A stretch of 40,682 nucleotides of DNA from Kordia sp. (GTDB taxonomy: Bacteria > Bacteroidota > Bacteroidia > Flavobacteriales > Flavobacteriaceae), in the NCBI RefSeq assembly GCF_022447245.1, contig NZ_JAKVBC010000042.1:1-40682 (forward strand), written 5' to 3'. This document shows positions 8,664 to 20,587 of this stretch, piece after piece. Position numbers and translations under genes: made by a program. The notes below the pieces were generated by a model. That model was not told the DNA's origin. It ran no database searches and saw nothing but the letters and a program-made list of their open reading frames with translations. Positions within the stretch are counted from its first letter, which is position 1; the number at the start of each line of letters is the position of its first letter.

Positions 8664-9787
8664 TATCAAACTTTTGTAATAGATAAAGAAGTTGAGGCTC
8701 ACAGCATTTGTACAGTTCATGGCGTAAACCCTGCTGGATCGTGAGTAATTCACAAAACTTGTCCAGCATTTATCTGAATTAACTCAGACAATGTGTTGCT
8801 AGACGTGTTGTGAGAAGATGAAGCTCTTATATAAGCAGAAGCAGATCTGTTTATCTGTGCGACTCAATCTACCGTAAAGAAAGCAGAGGGATTAACTCTT
8901 GCAACAGTAGAGGTATACAATGCACTAAAAGTACACTCATAAACTCATGTTTGGCTTATCGTTACTCATCAAGAAATTACTGTTGTTAATCACACTGTAG
9001 ACTCAAAAATAGTAGAATCAAAAGTGTTTAAAACTGTTCATGCTCAATCATTAACAGTATTTGAGTTCGTGAAAGATACTTTTGCATACTCAACTTGTGT
9101 ACCAGATCAGGTAGCCCCTAAAACATTACCCAAAAATGTCCAAGTAGAAACTCAATCCGTTATGTATTCGTCTTGATCAGCACCTGTTTTTGTTCATAAA
9201 TCAATTCTTAAAATTGTTCATGCAACGTAAGTATTTGCAGGAGGCAATGTTGCAGTGTTTTGTGAAACTGTTATTCAAGCATTTTGTCATTGCTCTCATT
9301 TTTCTCATCTTATTCCTTGAGTTATTGCTTCAAGTGTTATACTTCATACTCTAGCACCTCACGTTCAAGAAGCAGTACAAGCAAATTGTATAGTTTGTCA
9401 TGCAGTAACATCAATATCAATGTCGTTTGTTACAATAGGTAGTCATCAAGATCAAAAAGAAAAAACAGGTGCAGAATCTACTCTTAATTCATAACTTCAT
9501 GTAGGAGTCGCTCATTCATCTGTTAATCAAACATTTATTATTTTACAATCGAAAGGTATTACAGGTCATAGTGCAGATGATGCACCATTTCATCGAGCAT
9601 ATGTTCATGTAGCTGGATTATTTCTTTCACATGTCAAAACTATCTTATTAGTTCATACTGCTAGATTTGTATCAAAATAATTTTTATTGATTGCATCATT
9701 TGGATTTGTAGGATCTCATAAATTTTCTATTTTATTCCCTCCAAGGTCAACTGTTCAATTAAACATAGCTGATCAATTAATTCTCAT
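8663..9787 (-). CDS. Tail fibre / receptor-binding protein with collagen-like segment
   Basis: 374 residues. The N-terminus carries the usual fibre opening (N-K-I-E-N-L-G-D-P-T-N-P-N-D-A). A short G-X-Y stretch (G-I-R-G-E-K-G-E-Q-G-Q-N-A-G), whose glycines are mostly TGA, marks a collagen-like triple-helix segment. The C-terminal 150 residues are beta-rich and resemble a TNF/C1q-like jelly roll (inference). A trimeric fibre is expected. The gene overlaps the LamG gene by one base. Confidence 0.85.
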
Positions 9788-9840
9788 AACATATTTTTAT
9801 AAATAAAGCTCTAATCCAGTAACTACCTGGGTTTTGAACA

Positions 9841-9862
9841 TAAAGGGAGGAAACCTCCCTAT
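9841..9862 (-). terminator. Hairpin downstream of the 9867 fibre gene
   Basis: AGGGAGG-TTT-CCTCCCT followed by TTAT on the - strand, a 7-bp GC-rich stem just past the stop of the fibre gene. It is probably a partial terminator or 3' end stabiliser that separates the abundant fibre transcript from downstream fibre genes. Confidence 0.7.
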
Positions 9863-9866
9863 GTAA

Positions 9867-11126
9867 TTATGATTTTACAAGAACGTTGTATGTACCAACT
9901 AATGCACCATAACTTGATAAGTCAATAGTACATTCTGTAGTAGAATCAAGAGTAATTCCGTCTGGAGTAACTTGTTCGTTGTTACCGTCGTAAACTGTAA
10001 CGTCTACAATTTGTTCTCCAAGACTGTGAGTAACTGTAATCACACCAGCAGTAAGATCACCATCAACGAATGATTGTCTGAAAGAAGTATCTCCAATCAA
10101 ACTATTTACAAAAGCAACATCTGGGATTGCTCTGTCAATGTTACCAGAGTTTGTAGAGTAGTCGTTTACATACTCCATTCGTCTTGAACCATTTGGGTTT
10201 TCAATTGTAGTTACATTGTCTGTAACGTTTATTGCGTTTCTAGTATCTCAAAATGAGTCTCTTCTAGCAATATTTGCAGATGATGCACCAGCTTCAATAG
10301 CAGTAACTCATCATGAGAACGAGTGCTCCATGTTAATAACACCGTTTGCAAAGATATTCAAAGATGAAGTCGTTGCAGCAGAAGTTTTAGAAAAGATAAC
10401 AGACTCAGTAGCACCAATAGTTAGCGTAGTGTTTTGAGTGATTGTTCCTCATAGATCAATAGCTGAACCGTTTACAGTAGTACCGTTACCATCAATTGCA
10501 TTTAATGGAGTCAAAGCACTATCTAAAACTAAGTTACCAGAACCATCTTGTCCAATTGCCAAGTTTGTTCCTGTAGGACTTGAGTAGTCAGCTAGTCACT
10601 TAACTTGTAATTGTCATGCATTGAACTCTAATCCAGAAATAGTAGGAACTAGGTCAATTGCGATAACATCACCAGGTCAGAAACTGATACCATCTCCTCC
10701 TGAGATTGTCATGTTTCTTTGTAGCCCATAGAACTGGTCGTTGTCTGTTGCGTCGTTTACCAATGCAACAAGTTCATCACCAGCTTCAACTGTGATAGCA
10801 GTTCCAGAACCATTGTTCAGTGTACCACCAACTGTAATGTAGTAACGATCTCAAGCAATGATTGCTCCAGCGTTACCAGAACCTGTAGTAGGATACGAAC
10901 CACTACTTGCGTCAAATGGTCATACAAAGTCAGAACCACCAGCAATAGCAGATTGCATTGTCTGTAGGTTTACAGCATCTAATGCTCATGTAGGATCAGC
11001 AAGGTTAACAATTTTCTTACTGTCCACGTCAACATTTTGTCCAGCTGGTGCGATAATTTGCACATCTTGTCCAGCTTTCCCAATAATTTGTCCATTCAAT
11101 AGAATGTCTCACGTAGGTCTTGCCAT
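9867..11126 (-). CDS. Tail fibre protein, TGA-poor
   Basis: 419 residues. It begins M-A-R-P-T-G-D-I-L-L-N-G and contains K-K-I-V-N-L-A-D-P-T-G-A-L-D-A-V-N, the standard phage-fibre head-proximal motif. The body is repetitive beta structure. The last 55 residues (V-T-H-S-L-G-E-Q...G-T-Y-N-V-L-V-K-S) resemble the C-terminus of the next fibre gene (11175). About three quarters of its glycines are GGT/GGA and few are TGA, unlike adjacent fibres. With the hairpin after it this suggests high expression, so it is probably a major virion or appendage protein. Confidence 0.8.
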
Positions 11127-11174
11127 AGCAGAATTTCAATATAAATTAGTTTTATGACTTTTCGGTCTTTATAA

Positions 11175-11732
11175 TTATCACTTCAATATTAGTTCGTAAA
11201 TTCATACAAGAGGAGTAAATCACGAAACATCAATAACTGTTTCGTTTGGACTAATCTCTTGTACACTCATAGTAACATAAGATCATAAACCATCTTTTAC
11301 ATCGTCTCATAATCATGTTTCGTTTAGGTTATGTGTTATAGTTACACTATTACCTACAACATCTGATTGATCAAAAGGAAATATATATTTTTCGATACTT
11401 CCAGTTATAGAAACTTTTGTTCGGTTTAAATTATTGTTTATATCATTATCTACTCATCATAGGTTTGTATTAGATAACTGATAATATCAGTTGTCTGATG
11501 TTATAGGATCACCATAAACAGAAACTATCATTCAAAAACTACGTCTTTGTTGAGTTATAGAATCTCTGTCAGAGATAGTTAAAAAACATTGTAATCAACC
11601 TTTTCATAAAATATCTATTTGTTGTGGGTCAGGATTGCTATAATCTGTTGGTGCAACAAATCAAGAAAGAGGAACTCATCAATCAAATATTGGTGATCAG
11701 CTTACAGGTATTTGTCAATCTTTTATAGACAT
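11175..11732 (-). CDS. Small tail-fibre-like protein
   Basis: 185 residues, beta-rich, many TGA glycines. The final 55 residues (V-T-I-T-H-N-L-N-E...G-I-Y-E-L-I-L-K-G) match the C-terminal module of the 9867 fibre in pattern. It may be a fibre tip or a fibre lacking the shaft. No enzymatic motif seen. Confidence 0.75.
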
Positions 11733-11747
11733 AGTATTTTTAATATT

Positions 11748-12455
11748 TTAAATAACTGTCCAAGTAGCAATTCATCAAAGTATATTTGATGGTCTATAAA
11801 CATTGTATTCTATACTAGCACCAAAAGCATTAGTTAATGTTACGTTAGTTTGTTTTATTACTGGTATAGGAAATCATCAAGAATCTTTTATTGCATAGTT
11901 TGGTCAAGGAGTTAGATCCAAATCTCATAAGGCTGTTGGATAACATATATATTTGTAATGAGACAAGATATTATCTGTAAACTCATATGTTCCAGGATAA
12001 TTGTTTTGCAAAACAGTGTAATTTAATCACTCTATTTCTGCTTCTCCTATTGATGTAGCAGAATTAAATCATCGATATATCCTGTTCTGGTATCTAATTG
12101 TAACACTGTTACTTGTTCATGTTCAGCTTCAAGAAGTAACAGTTGCAGTAAAAGTAGCATTAGATGTATATATTGTTGGATCAATATACTGTTCGTTTCA
12201 ACCGTTTGGCTGAGGAGATGGAACACTATTTATGGGGAATCATCATTGAGAAAACGTTACATCTGTTATAGGTGCTCATGTTCATGCAGTTGTCACTGCA
12301 TTTAGTGTCACAGGTCAAACATTCTGCCCAGGTTCATATATTCAAGACTGTGGACTAGATAATGTTATTGTAGGTGGAGTTGTCACTGGTGGTATTCCAT
12401 CATCAACAAATAAATCAGGATCTATAAGTTGTCAAATATTAACTCTTATTCACAT
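11748..12455 (-). CDS. Putative tail/baseplate structural protein
   Basis: 235 residues with beta-sandwich character. Residues about 24-105 look Ig-like (T-I-T-L-S-S-P...G-P-V-T-L-N-A-V...F-T-A-T-V-T-S-G-S-G). The second half is a separate domain. Family not recognised; its role is inferred from position among fibre genes. Confidence 0.7.
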
Positions 12456-12475
12456 TCTATTTATTTTAAATAAAA

Positions 12476-12751
12476 TTAATTATAAGTATAACTTGCTCTA
12501 TCATTCCAAACTTGAGATTCCCTGAAATGTACTCCTGTATCAGGATCTACTGGTTTAAGTATTCTAGTTTCTGTTCAAGTAACAAATATCTGTTCTATTC
12601 GCCATCAAGAACCAGATGGATCAATAGGATTATCTCATACTGAGTATCTTCATACATAAGTAACACCTCATCCAGCCTCGTCTACCCATGTAACGATCTC
12701 TTTGTTAAGTTTAATAGCATCAATAGTAGCATAGTAACCTCATAATTGCAT
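12476..12751 (-). CDS. Small hypothetical virion-cluster protein
   Basis: 91 residues with several tryptophans and tyrosines and TGA glycines. It is probably a small structural or chaperone protein of the fibre module, by position only. Confidence 0.7.
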
Positions 12752-12776
12752 TTTATATTATTTATTATTTAAATTA

Positions 12777-14840
12777 TTATTGAGCAATAATATACGCTCG
12801 TTGTAAGCTCAAAGAACTTCATGAAGCATCTCTACATTCTATTGTTAGAGTAGTACTTGTAGCAGACAAAACTCTAATAAAATATTGGGCAGCTCATCAT
12901 TCTAAATCTATATCAAAAGAATTAACCAATACACCAGTTGTAGCATTTAACCCAGTGGCAGCAGCAAACTGAAAAACTGACGATGCACCATGTAAACGAA
13001 CTCGCAACTGAGCTACTGTAGGTATTCTTCATAATCAATGATTTACTAGAACAGTTGATCATGTAGTAGATAAAGTACCTACTGGATATGTAGAACCAAA
13101 GGTATCAATAGAATTAACAACTTCACCTCATACTCAAGGAGCTCATGGTCAAGATATTGGGTTATTAACTGTAAGATTTTCTACTGTAAGGTTTTCATGT
13201 GTGGTATTGCTAGTAGCATCATAGTTTTCTGTAACACCAACATTTGTTATAGTGTTATTAGTATTGTTTATTGCATTACCATTATTGTTAACTACGCTAG
13301 TAGCATCATATTCTTCCGTAACACCAACATTTGTTATAGTGTTATTAGTATTGTTTATATCACCACTATTATTCTGTGTTCAATCGTGATTAGTCACACT
13401 AGTCACATCATAATCCTCTGTTACTCATGTGTTTGTCTCAGTAGTACCTGTATTATTAATATCACCACCATTGTTGTTTATTACAGAAGTTGCTTCGTTA
13501 TTAACAATACCAGAATTATTTTGAGTAGTAGCACCATCATAATTTATATTAGATCATTCGTAATTAGCAGTGTATCAACTATCAAATGTAGTAGTTCAAG
13601 TTTGAGTAGTTCAATTCCAGTCTATAGTTCATGTAACATCATCGTAACTAATAGCAGACTCGTTTATAGTATCAGCACTAACTCATTGAGAGAAAACTAT
13701 TCTATCTCATACTGTAACAGGAGAAGTTGCATAATTAACTCATCCAGAAACTCATGAAGGAGCAACCTGAACTCGAGCAGATCAATTCCATACATAAATA
13801 GCTTCAGAACCTGGCGTATTATCTGTATAAATATCGCCTGCAGTAACTCATGGAGTAACTGGAGCTCATGTTCATGTAAAGACAACAACATCTCATGTAT
13901 AACCTCCAGTTGATCCAGCGGGCTGCCAAGCAGAACCATCTCGGTAGAATAATTCTCAACTTACCAAATCTACATATACATCTCATGCGTTAACACCAGG
14001 AGTAGTTGGTGAACCATTACCTGAAGTTAGTATATTACCTCCTCAAGTTCCTCATCAAGTTACTTGTTGCCAGAAACCATTAGCTAGATCAGCAGCGAAA
14101 CTACCACTTGATTGGTGTTGCAATAAACATCTATAAAGGTTTCATCCTATATATACATAACTTCTAATATCGTAATCTGTACTACCAGTAAAATTAAATA
14201 CATAATAGTTAACAGAAGGATTCCAATCTTGTATTAATGATGCTTTCCATATAAGATCTGTTTGTTGGTCTATAGATTTTATTATATTAGCATCAGAGCT
14301 ATCTTGGATAACATATTTGTCACCAAGGTGTAATTGCACATCTGGCTTCTGAGGAAGTTTATCAAAGTCACCAGCAGTTGTAGATAGCTGTTCCTCATCT
14401 ATTACATTTCACAATCACACTTGTGCTTTAGTAACGTTATGTGGATTATTTGTATCTACTCTGTGATTATTATTTAAGTTAATATTATTATTTTTATTTG
14501 TATCAAAAGCTACATCTCATGCAACTCTCGTTACACCATTTGGTATTTCATCTAATGTTAGAGTAATATTTCATTGTTCTCACTGTACAGAATTAACTTG
14601 GTTAACTTGAGCTCATGTCTCTATACTTTGAAGCTTAACCCTCTCAGTTGGCTGCAAGTACAAATTATTGTTACCTTCTGGAAGTTCATCAGAATCATTA
14701 GAATTTAATCATGCTTTAGTGATTTCTGTTATTCTACCAGCCTTTGATATATTTCAATCTGAGTCATCAGAAAACCTTACAAGATCAACACCTTGTGGAA
14801 TCTCAACATCATAATCTGTTGGAAAAGTTCTTCATGTCAT
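12777..14840 (-). CDS. Large tail fibre protein with asparagine-rich repeats
   Basis: 687 residues. The N-terminal part has the classic fibre motif N-P-H-N-V-T-K-A-Q-V-G-L-G-N-V (about residues 135-150), whose glycines are TGA. The middle has beta domains with W-N-G pairs. Residues about 490-590 consist of 29-residue repeats rich in N, T and G (I-N-N-T-N-N-T-I-T-N-V-G-V-T-E). The DNA shows a near-exact direct repeat with an 87-base period (13231-13270 and 13318-13357). The C-terminal 110 residues form a separate beta-rich tip. Probably the main adsorption fibre. Confidence 0.85.
13196..13500 (-). repeat. Tandem 87-base repeats inside the large fibre gene
   Basis: A 40-base identical segment recurs at 13231-13270 and 13318-13357, with more degenerate copies to about 13500. 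They encode 29-residue N/T-rich fibre repeats. Such repeats can expand or contract by slippage or recombination and change fibre length. Confidence 0.75.
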
Positions 14841-15004
14841 TAAGCTGGAGTTCGTGGATTAAAGATTACAGGAGTGGCAGGTCATATATCGTAAACAGCT
14901 ACAACATTATTATCTCAATCTATATCAAAATCATCATATCATCAAATAATAAGACATTTATATAGATCAGTCATAGGTGTCGTATAATCACTTCGTGTTG
15001 TCAT
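14840..15004 (-). CDS. Small hypothetical virion-cluster protein
   Basis: 54 residues, acidic, proline-rich at the end (N-P-R-T-P-A). It overlaps the large fibre start by one base (TAATG), so the two are translationally coupled. It could be a fibre assembly chaperone or adaptor; this is not recognisable from sequence. Confidence 0.65.
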
Positions 15005-15042
15005 ATTACTATAATATTTATTTTCTTTTTTTTTGCAAGAAT

Positions 15043-15282
15043 CTACCAGTTCTTACAGCTTCGATACCTAGGTGAAAACTTGTCTTTAGAGGAAGAACAT
15101 TTATGTCTAGATCTAAAGTTCGATCTTCTTTCAGGGTTAGATTTTTTAATCCTCATATTAGGATCTCCATAATGTACAGTTTTTTTTCTCACGACTTTTC
15201 AGTCCCTATATTCTTTTACCACCCTCATATATTTTTTGTCTTTACGAGTACTTTTTTTTTGTGCAGATGCTCTTATAACCAT
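15043..15282 (-). CDS. Small basic virion-type protein with R-S-R-H...Y-R-S-C-K-N-W end
   Basis: 79 residues, pI clearly basic. The C-terminal half reads H-Y-G-D-P-N-M-R-I-K-K, then R-S-N-F-R-S-R-H-K-C...D-K-F-S-P-R-Y-R-S-C-K-N-W. This compact block is familiar from small proteins in the structural regions of many unrelated phages, but their function is not established. It overlaps the upstream basic gene by one base. Confidence 0.8.
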
Positions 15283-15467
15283 TATTTCTTTTTCTTACGA
15301 GATGAAGCTTTTATTTTTTTTTCTTGCTTTAACATAGCTTTAGTTGGCTTTTTAGGTTTAGCTCAAGTCTTTTTATTTTTTTTAGCTTTAGCTCTAATAT
15401 TATCCCATAGTCATCTTTTTGAATATGAACCATCTTTTCTTTTAATCATTTTGTTTTTAGTAGGCAT
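15282..15467 (-). CDS. Small lysine-rich protein (G-S-Y-S-K-R-G-L-W type)
   Basis: 61 residues, over one third lysine or arginine. It has the motif K-D-G-S-Y-S-K-R-G-L-W-D-N-I-R and then K-K-P-T-K-A-M-L-K-Q-E-K-K-I. Proteins of this type occur near head and internal-protein genes in many phages, and their role is unknown; DNA condensation in the head is an inference from charge. The gene is coupled to the following basic gene (TAATG). Confidence 0.8.
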
Positions 15468-15486
15468 TTTATTTGTTATAAATAAA

Positions 15487-17829
15487 TTATTGTAGTGTAG
15501 CTAATATATCTTTAGCTGTTTTCTCATCTATTAAAGACATAATAGATCAAATTACTTCTTCTCATTGTCAAGAATCGTCTTTTATTGCTTTTTTAAAAGC
15601 ATTTTCTACGTCTGATTGACTTATTTTATCTGGAGATTTTTTCCCTTCCTCACCAATATACCTTAATATTGTAAGAGCTGTTCATGGACTGTTTACCAAT
15701 CATCCTATAATAGCACCAGATATTAATGCAGGAACGCTAGATACTCAATATTCCAATGCACCTCAAGAAGCTATAGCTGTTATAAGTTGTCATAAAAACA
15801 ACCTATTTGATGACACCTTTCTTGCTATAAGTCCTTTAATTTGTCATGGTATATCTTTATTTACAGTTTCTACGAATTTAAATGCATTATCTTTTCACGG
15901 ACTTTTTATAGAATTTTCAATTGCAGAATATTTTATATCTCATGTTTTTTTATTCACAAAGTTATCTTCAAAGTTTTGTAAATCTTTTCTTAATGGAGAA
16001 AATTCTTTATCTGCTCTACTTATTTCTGGTACTTGTTCTTTTAGAATGTCTCAAACGACATTTCTCATAGCATCTATAGAACCTTTTTTGTTAAATTTAT
16101 CAGATAGTTTATTATATTCTCATCATATAGTCGATCTAAGATTCATCATATCAGAAACATCCGTAGTTCATTTATCTGCCAGTTTGTTAATAAGACCTAC
16201 CTCACTAGGAGTTAAATCGTAGTTCTTGTTAAATGTAGCTGAGACAACATTTCCATCATCTCAAATAACAAGATCAAATCATTTATCTACTAGACGGTTA
16301 TTAACATTCTGTGGGTCTACCTTAACTTCATTTCATCATAACCTTTTATAAACTCCTCAAAGATCAGATACCTCTTTCTGTAAGCTTTCGTAAGATTTCT
16401 TAATATCATCGATTACAGTATCTTGTGTAATTTCTCATGCTACAATTTTCTTATCTATATCTGGATTTTCTACAACTTGTTTTATTTGTTCTTCTTTTAT
16501 TCATCATAAAAATTTAATAGGAACTTTGGCTATCTCACCAAGTGGTATATTCTTAGCTACTCATCAAAGTTCAGTTTGTAATTTTACTGCTTCAGCAACC
16601 GTTCACGCTACTTTTCCAACTGGAGTAGTAGCAGACTTAGCAAAGTCAGACAGTCATCAACGTAAGTTCCCTATTCAAACATCTATTCAGAAATCTGCAG
16701 CAGAAGATACAGCAGCTCATTCAGCTAGTAGTTTAGGAGCAGCACTTGTTAATGCACGACCAACTTTACTAGTAGTTCATAATGCTTTTCAAGCTAATCA
16801 CGCAGCTTTTCAAACACCACTAGCTCATAGTCAGTATAAAGACATTAAGTCAGAAGCTACTCAAACTGGATCTTCTTCTACTGTTCTGCTAAAAGCATCC
16901 ATAGATCAATACCTTTGACGAATTAACTCTTGACCCTCCTCTGTTGTGGTAAGCATATAAAGAGATTCTATAGTATCATACGGATTTAGTATTGCTCTAC
17001 CCACAGAAGAAGCATTCTTTATTCAAGAAGGTATTATATTTGCTATCATCGTTGGTACTCTTATACCAGATTCTCATACACCTAACATTTTTTCTTTAAA
17101 TGTCATTTCTTGATCTTTTGCGTAGTTTTTAGCATTACCATAAAGGTTTTGCTTCCATTGAGGCAAACTGTTAAACTTTTCTATATATTGGTTAGCTTTA
17201 TCTTGATCCATAAAATCCACTCTCCTTTCTAGTTCAGCATCCATCTCTCTTAATGAGAATGTTGGTAATAATGACTGAACAACATCATCTATTTCTTCCG
17301 CTCATTTTCATATTGGATTTATCCACTCAAATGCTCATCGTCATTGATTCATTTGATTAGCTATTCCTCTCGTTCATCAAGCTTGTGGTTCAAGACTTGG
17401 ATCATAATTTATGGAATATACTGAATAGTCATCAGGATTTTTAAACATGTAATATTCTGCTAGTTCTTCCTTACTCAATCACAAATCATCTCATCAAAGG
17501 TAAGAATCAATTGTTAGCTGTGCTACATTGTCTATTTTAGACATATCAAATTGCTTCTCTTGCAATCTTTGCGAAGCTAATAGTTGTGTTGGGGTCATGT
17601 TAGTCATACTTTGTCATTGCATTGCTTGTTGTGAATTGTCTGTTTGAATTATTCTTTCCTGCAAATCTATCCTACCCTCAGGCATTTTTTTCTGCAAGAT
17701 TCATTGCATTTGAGGTGTAGACTGAGTAATTTGTGTAGGTTTCGAGAAAACAGGCTGTATCGCAGAGAATCAAGCAGTAATATCAATCTGTGGTGTTTTA
17801 TTTCATGTATTTATTATGTTTTGAGACAT
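15487..17829 (-). CDS. Large internal/ejection-type virion protein
   Basis: 780 residues. The N-terminal 100 residues are Q/T-rich and low complexity. The middle (about residues 325-420) is Gly/Ala-rich and hydrophobic with many TGA glycines (L-G-A-S-G-V-G-K-A-A-G-L-A-G-K-A). A second hydrophobic stretch near residues 675-725 (G-Q-L-I-T-A-I-A-S-G-G) could cross a membrane. This layout, the size and the location after the connector genes suggest a protein ejected with the DNA, as in podoviruses, although a tape-measure role cannot be excluded. It ends with a helical tail L-A-T-L-Q. Confidence 0.65.
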
Positions 17830-17833
17830 ATTA

Positions 17834-20587
17834 TTACAGTGTAGGTAAATTGTTTTGTAAGCGGTTTAGTATTTCTTGCCTATTAGCTTCCACATTGTTT
17901 ACTGATAATTCTTCGTCCACTGGATCATATAAGTAATTCGAGAGAGATCAGTCATAGACATAATCCATAAAATCATCACCATATCTAGCAGCGAAAGAGT
18001 TATCAACTCTATTTATCATAGAGTTCTGTAGTCAATTTATTTTAGCCATATTTAATTCAAATTCATTTGTAGTTTCTGGATAGAATCATTGTACACGATC
18101 AAATTCTTGCTCGGTAACAGCAGCTCAAGATATTAGATTCAAGTAGTTAGCAAGAGCTATTCATAGTTCAGTACCTATGGCAGCCAAAACTGGATCAGAT
18201 GTTTTTCATAATTGCTGTAGTATTTGCTCTTTAGTTCAACTAATCAATCATGTATCCCCATTCTTCTTTTTGTATTCTTCTAGTAAAAACTTAAATCTTT
18301 CTCAGGCTTGATATGCATCAGCAGAACCCTGTACTTTCGTAGCATTTTTATCTGCACTTAGAAAAGTATTGTATGATTCTATCTGCATCAAATCTTTGTC
18401 TCAATCAATGAATGCTTGTTCAAAAATATTAGAAGAAGACTCAAACTTATCCTTCGACATTTTTGAGGCTACACTTTCAAAAGCCTTCACATTTTTATAT
18501 TGAGGAGATAGTTCTAGTGCTTTTGAAGGATCAGCAGAATATCCTTTCAATATCTGATCAACCTGAGATAATGGTAGTTTGTTTCAATTCTGATCTAATA
18601 TATTAACACTAGCATGAGATCATCTTCATGCCGCCAATAAGTCTGGTCTTAAAACGTTTCATTGCTTGTCTGTAATAACTATTCAATCATGGGTCATCAC
18701 ATGACCTGTATTACCAACAAATCACATAGGCTGACCTCTCTCAACTCTTTGTCATGGAGAAAATACGTCTAAGCTAGATGGAGCAAGGTGATCAACAGTA
18801 TATGTTCTTCAATCGTCTCATTTGAATCTAACTCTTATACCAGTTCAACCACTAAGTTCTCCAATAGATTCTATCACTCAACCTATAGGAGCACTCAAGT
18901 CAGATCAAACAGGTTTTGGATAATCTGCTCAATCATTACCTTCATAATCTAAGAATTTTTGATCATACATAGGTAAAGGTCAAGAGTAGTCTCATTGTCC
19001 CATTTTAGACAATCACATTCATGAAGTTGTGTATGTATTTAGTCAAACAGGAATATCAAACCTTCATGTTTCAGTGTTAAATTGATAAGAGTTACCTTCT
19101 GCGTCTTTAGCTATCCTATCAGAAAATTCAGGTCTAGCAGAAAATCTTCCAGTAGCAACCATTGAAGATATAATTTCTTCTGGTGTCATACCTCAGTTCA
19201 AAGACGCTGTTATTGAATTTACATCATCTTGTGTTAACTGTCACATTTGTTTCAATGTGTTAATAGTTAATCACTCAGATGTTATTTTGTACACATCAGC
19301 AACTGATTGTGGAAGTTGTCACATATCAGCCATACTTTGTATTTCTTGCGAGCTCATGTTCATAAGTGCTAGTCCGTTATTAGCATTAAGAGCGTCAATA
19401 TTTCTTTGTTGTAACGTTAATTGATTTTTAAGAGCAGTTTGCTCTTCTTCTCTTATTCTTTCATATTCCATGGCTTTTGCCTGTCTTTCTCACAGCTTAG
19501 CATCAAGCTCTTGATTTAATGAAGTTACCTTATCATAGTAATATGCGTTTAATGCAGATTTACTTACACTTGTAGGAAATTCCTTTTGTATGTCAGATCT
19601 GAGTGACTCTTTTCTCTGGTTTATTTCAGATATTTCTGTATCTAATTTAGAAATCTGGTTACTTATATTTCTTAGATTATTATTTACTTTCAATCACTCT
19701 ACCTGTTCTCTGACCTCCTGAGGTGCATCTTTAGATATACCTATCTGTGATTCCACAGATTTCTTAGAAACAGATGGATTATCTTTTTTTACTTCATTAT
19801 TAACAGATGCGTTTCTATCGCTTGCTTTTTCTCTTTCTGAAAGAATAGATTGAGCCTCTGCCAATTTACCACTATCCCTCATGTATGAAATATCCTCTTG
19901 TGATATTAATCAAGACTTCAGAGATGCAGCTAACTCATCTACAGACATTCTATCAAGAAATCATTTTCTTAGTCATGAAGTTCTAACATCTTGGACTAGG
20001 TCTGAGAAAGTACCAAATCAAACTCACTGCAGTTTGTCAGATATTTGAGATTCTACTCTCTCTCTTACTTCAATAAAGTTCTGATCACCAGGCTGCAATC
20101 ATAGTTTTGCCATTGTGTCGTCGACAATTAGATCTTTGTCTTCTCATGTGATAGTTCATTCTCTTGCTTTATCTTGTATCCTTTCAAAAGACCTTTGTGT
20201 AGCAAGATCGGACATTTTTTCAGTATCTATCATAGAAACAGGTTCTCATATTTCTGTTCTAATTTTTGAAACTTGAGATATATTAGAAGGCTGTTGTTCT
20301 TTTTGACTTTTAACTTGTTCTGTCTTTTGAGTTGTAGGAAAAACCTGAGTAGTTTCTTCTATTTGAGGTTCAAGAGGTGCAGCAATTGATCATTTAGATA
20401 TATCGTTATCTTCAGGAGATAGCGGTGCGGTAATAGCTGTTGCTGCAGAAAATCTTTGAGCATCTGGGCTAATTGGTGCAGCAGGTTCATTTAACCTTCA
20501 AGATTGTGCTACTTGCATACTCTGTGTTATATCTCTATCCCTTTTAGGTTTAGATGTAACATTGTCTATTGTATTTGTTTCTTCCAT
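17834..20587 (-). CDS. Very large virion protein with degenerate M23 peptidase-like domain
   Basis: 917 residues. The N-terminal 100 residues are a Ser/Pro/Gln linker. Residues about 150-400 are coiled coil. DNA about 18640-18930 encodes a segment resembling an M23/LytM domain: S-D-L-S-A-P-I-G-G-V-I, a T-V-D-H-L-A-P strand, G-Q-R-V-E-R-G-Q-P-M-G-F-V-G-N-T-G and S-H-A-S-V-N-I. The first H of the H-xxx-D zinc motif is replaced, and the H-x-H motif keeps only one histidine. The C-terminal 250 residues are helical with G-A-A-V-T-E-Q-E-F, typical of internal virion proteins. Probably ejected or tail-associated. Confidence 0.7.

Noticed and set aside
13197-13757. 186-codon + strand ORF
   Set aside because: It is the antisense of N/T-rich repeats in the large fibre gene; the I/S/C-rich translation is low complexity and has no start signal.
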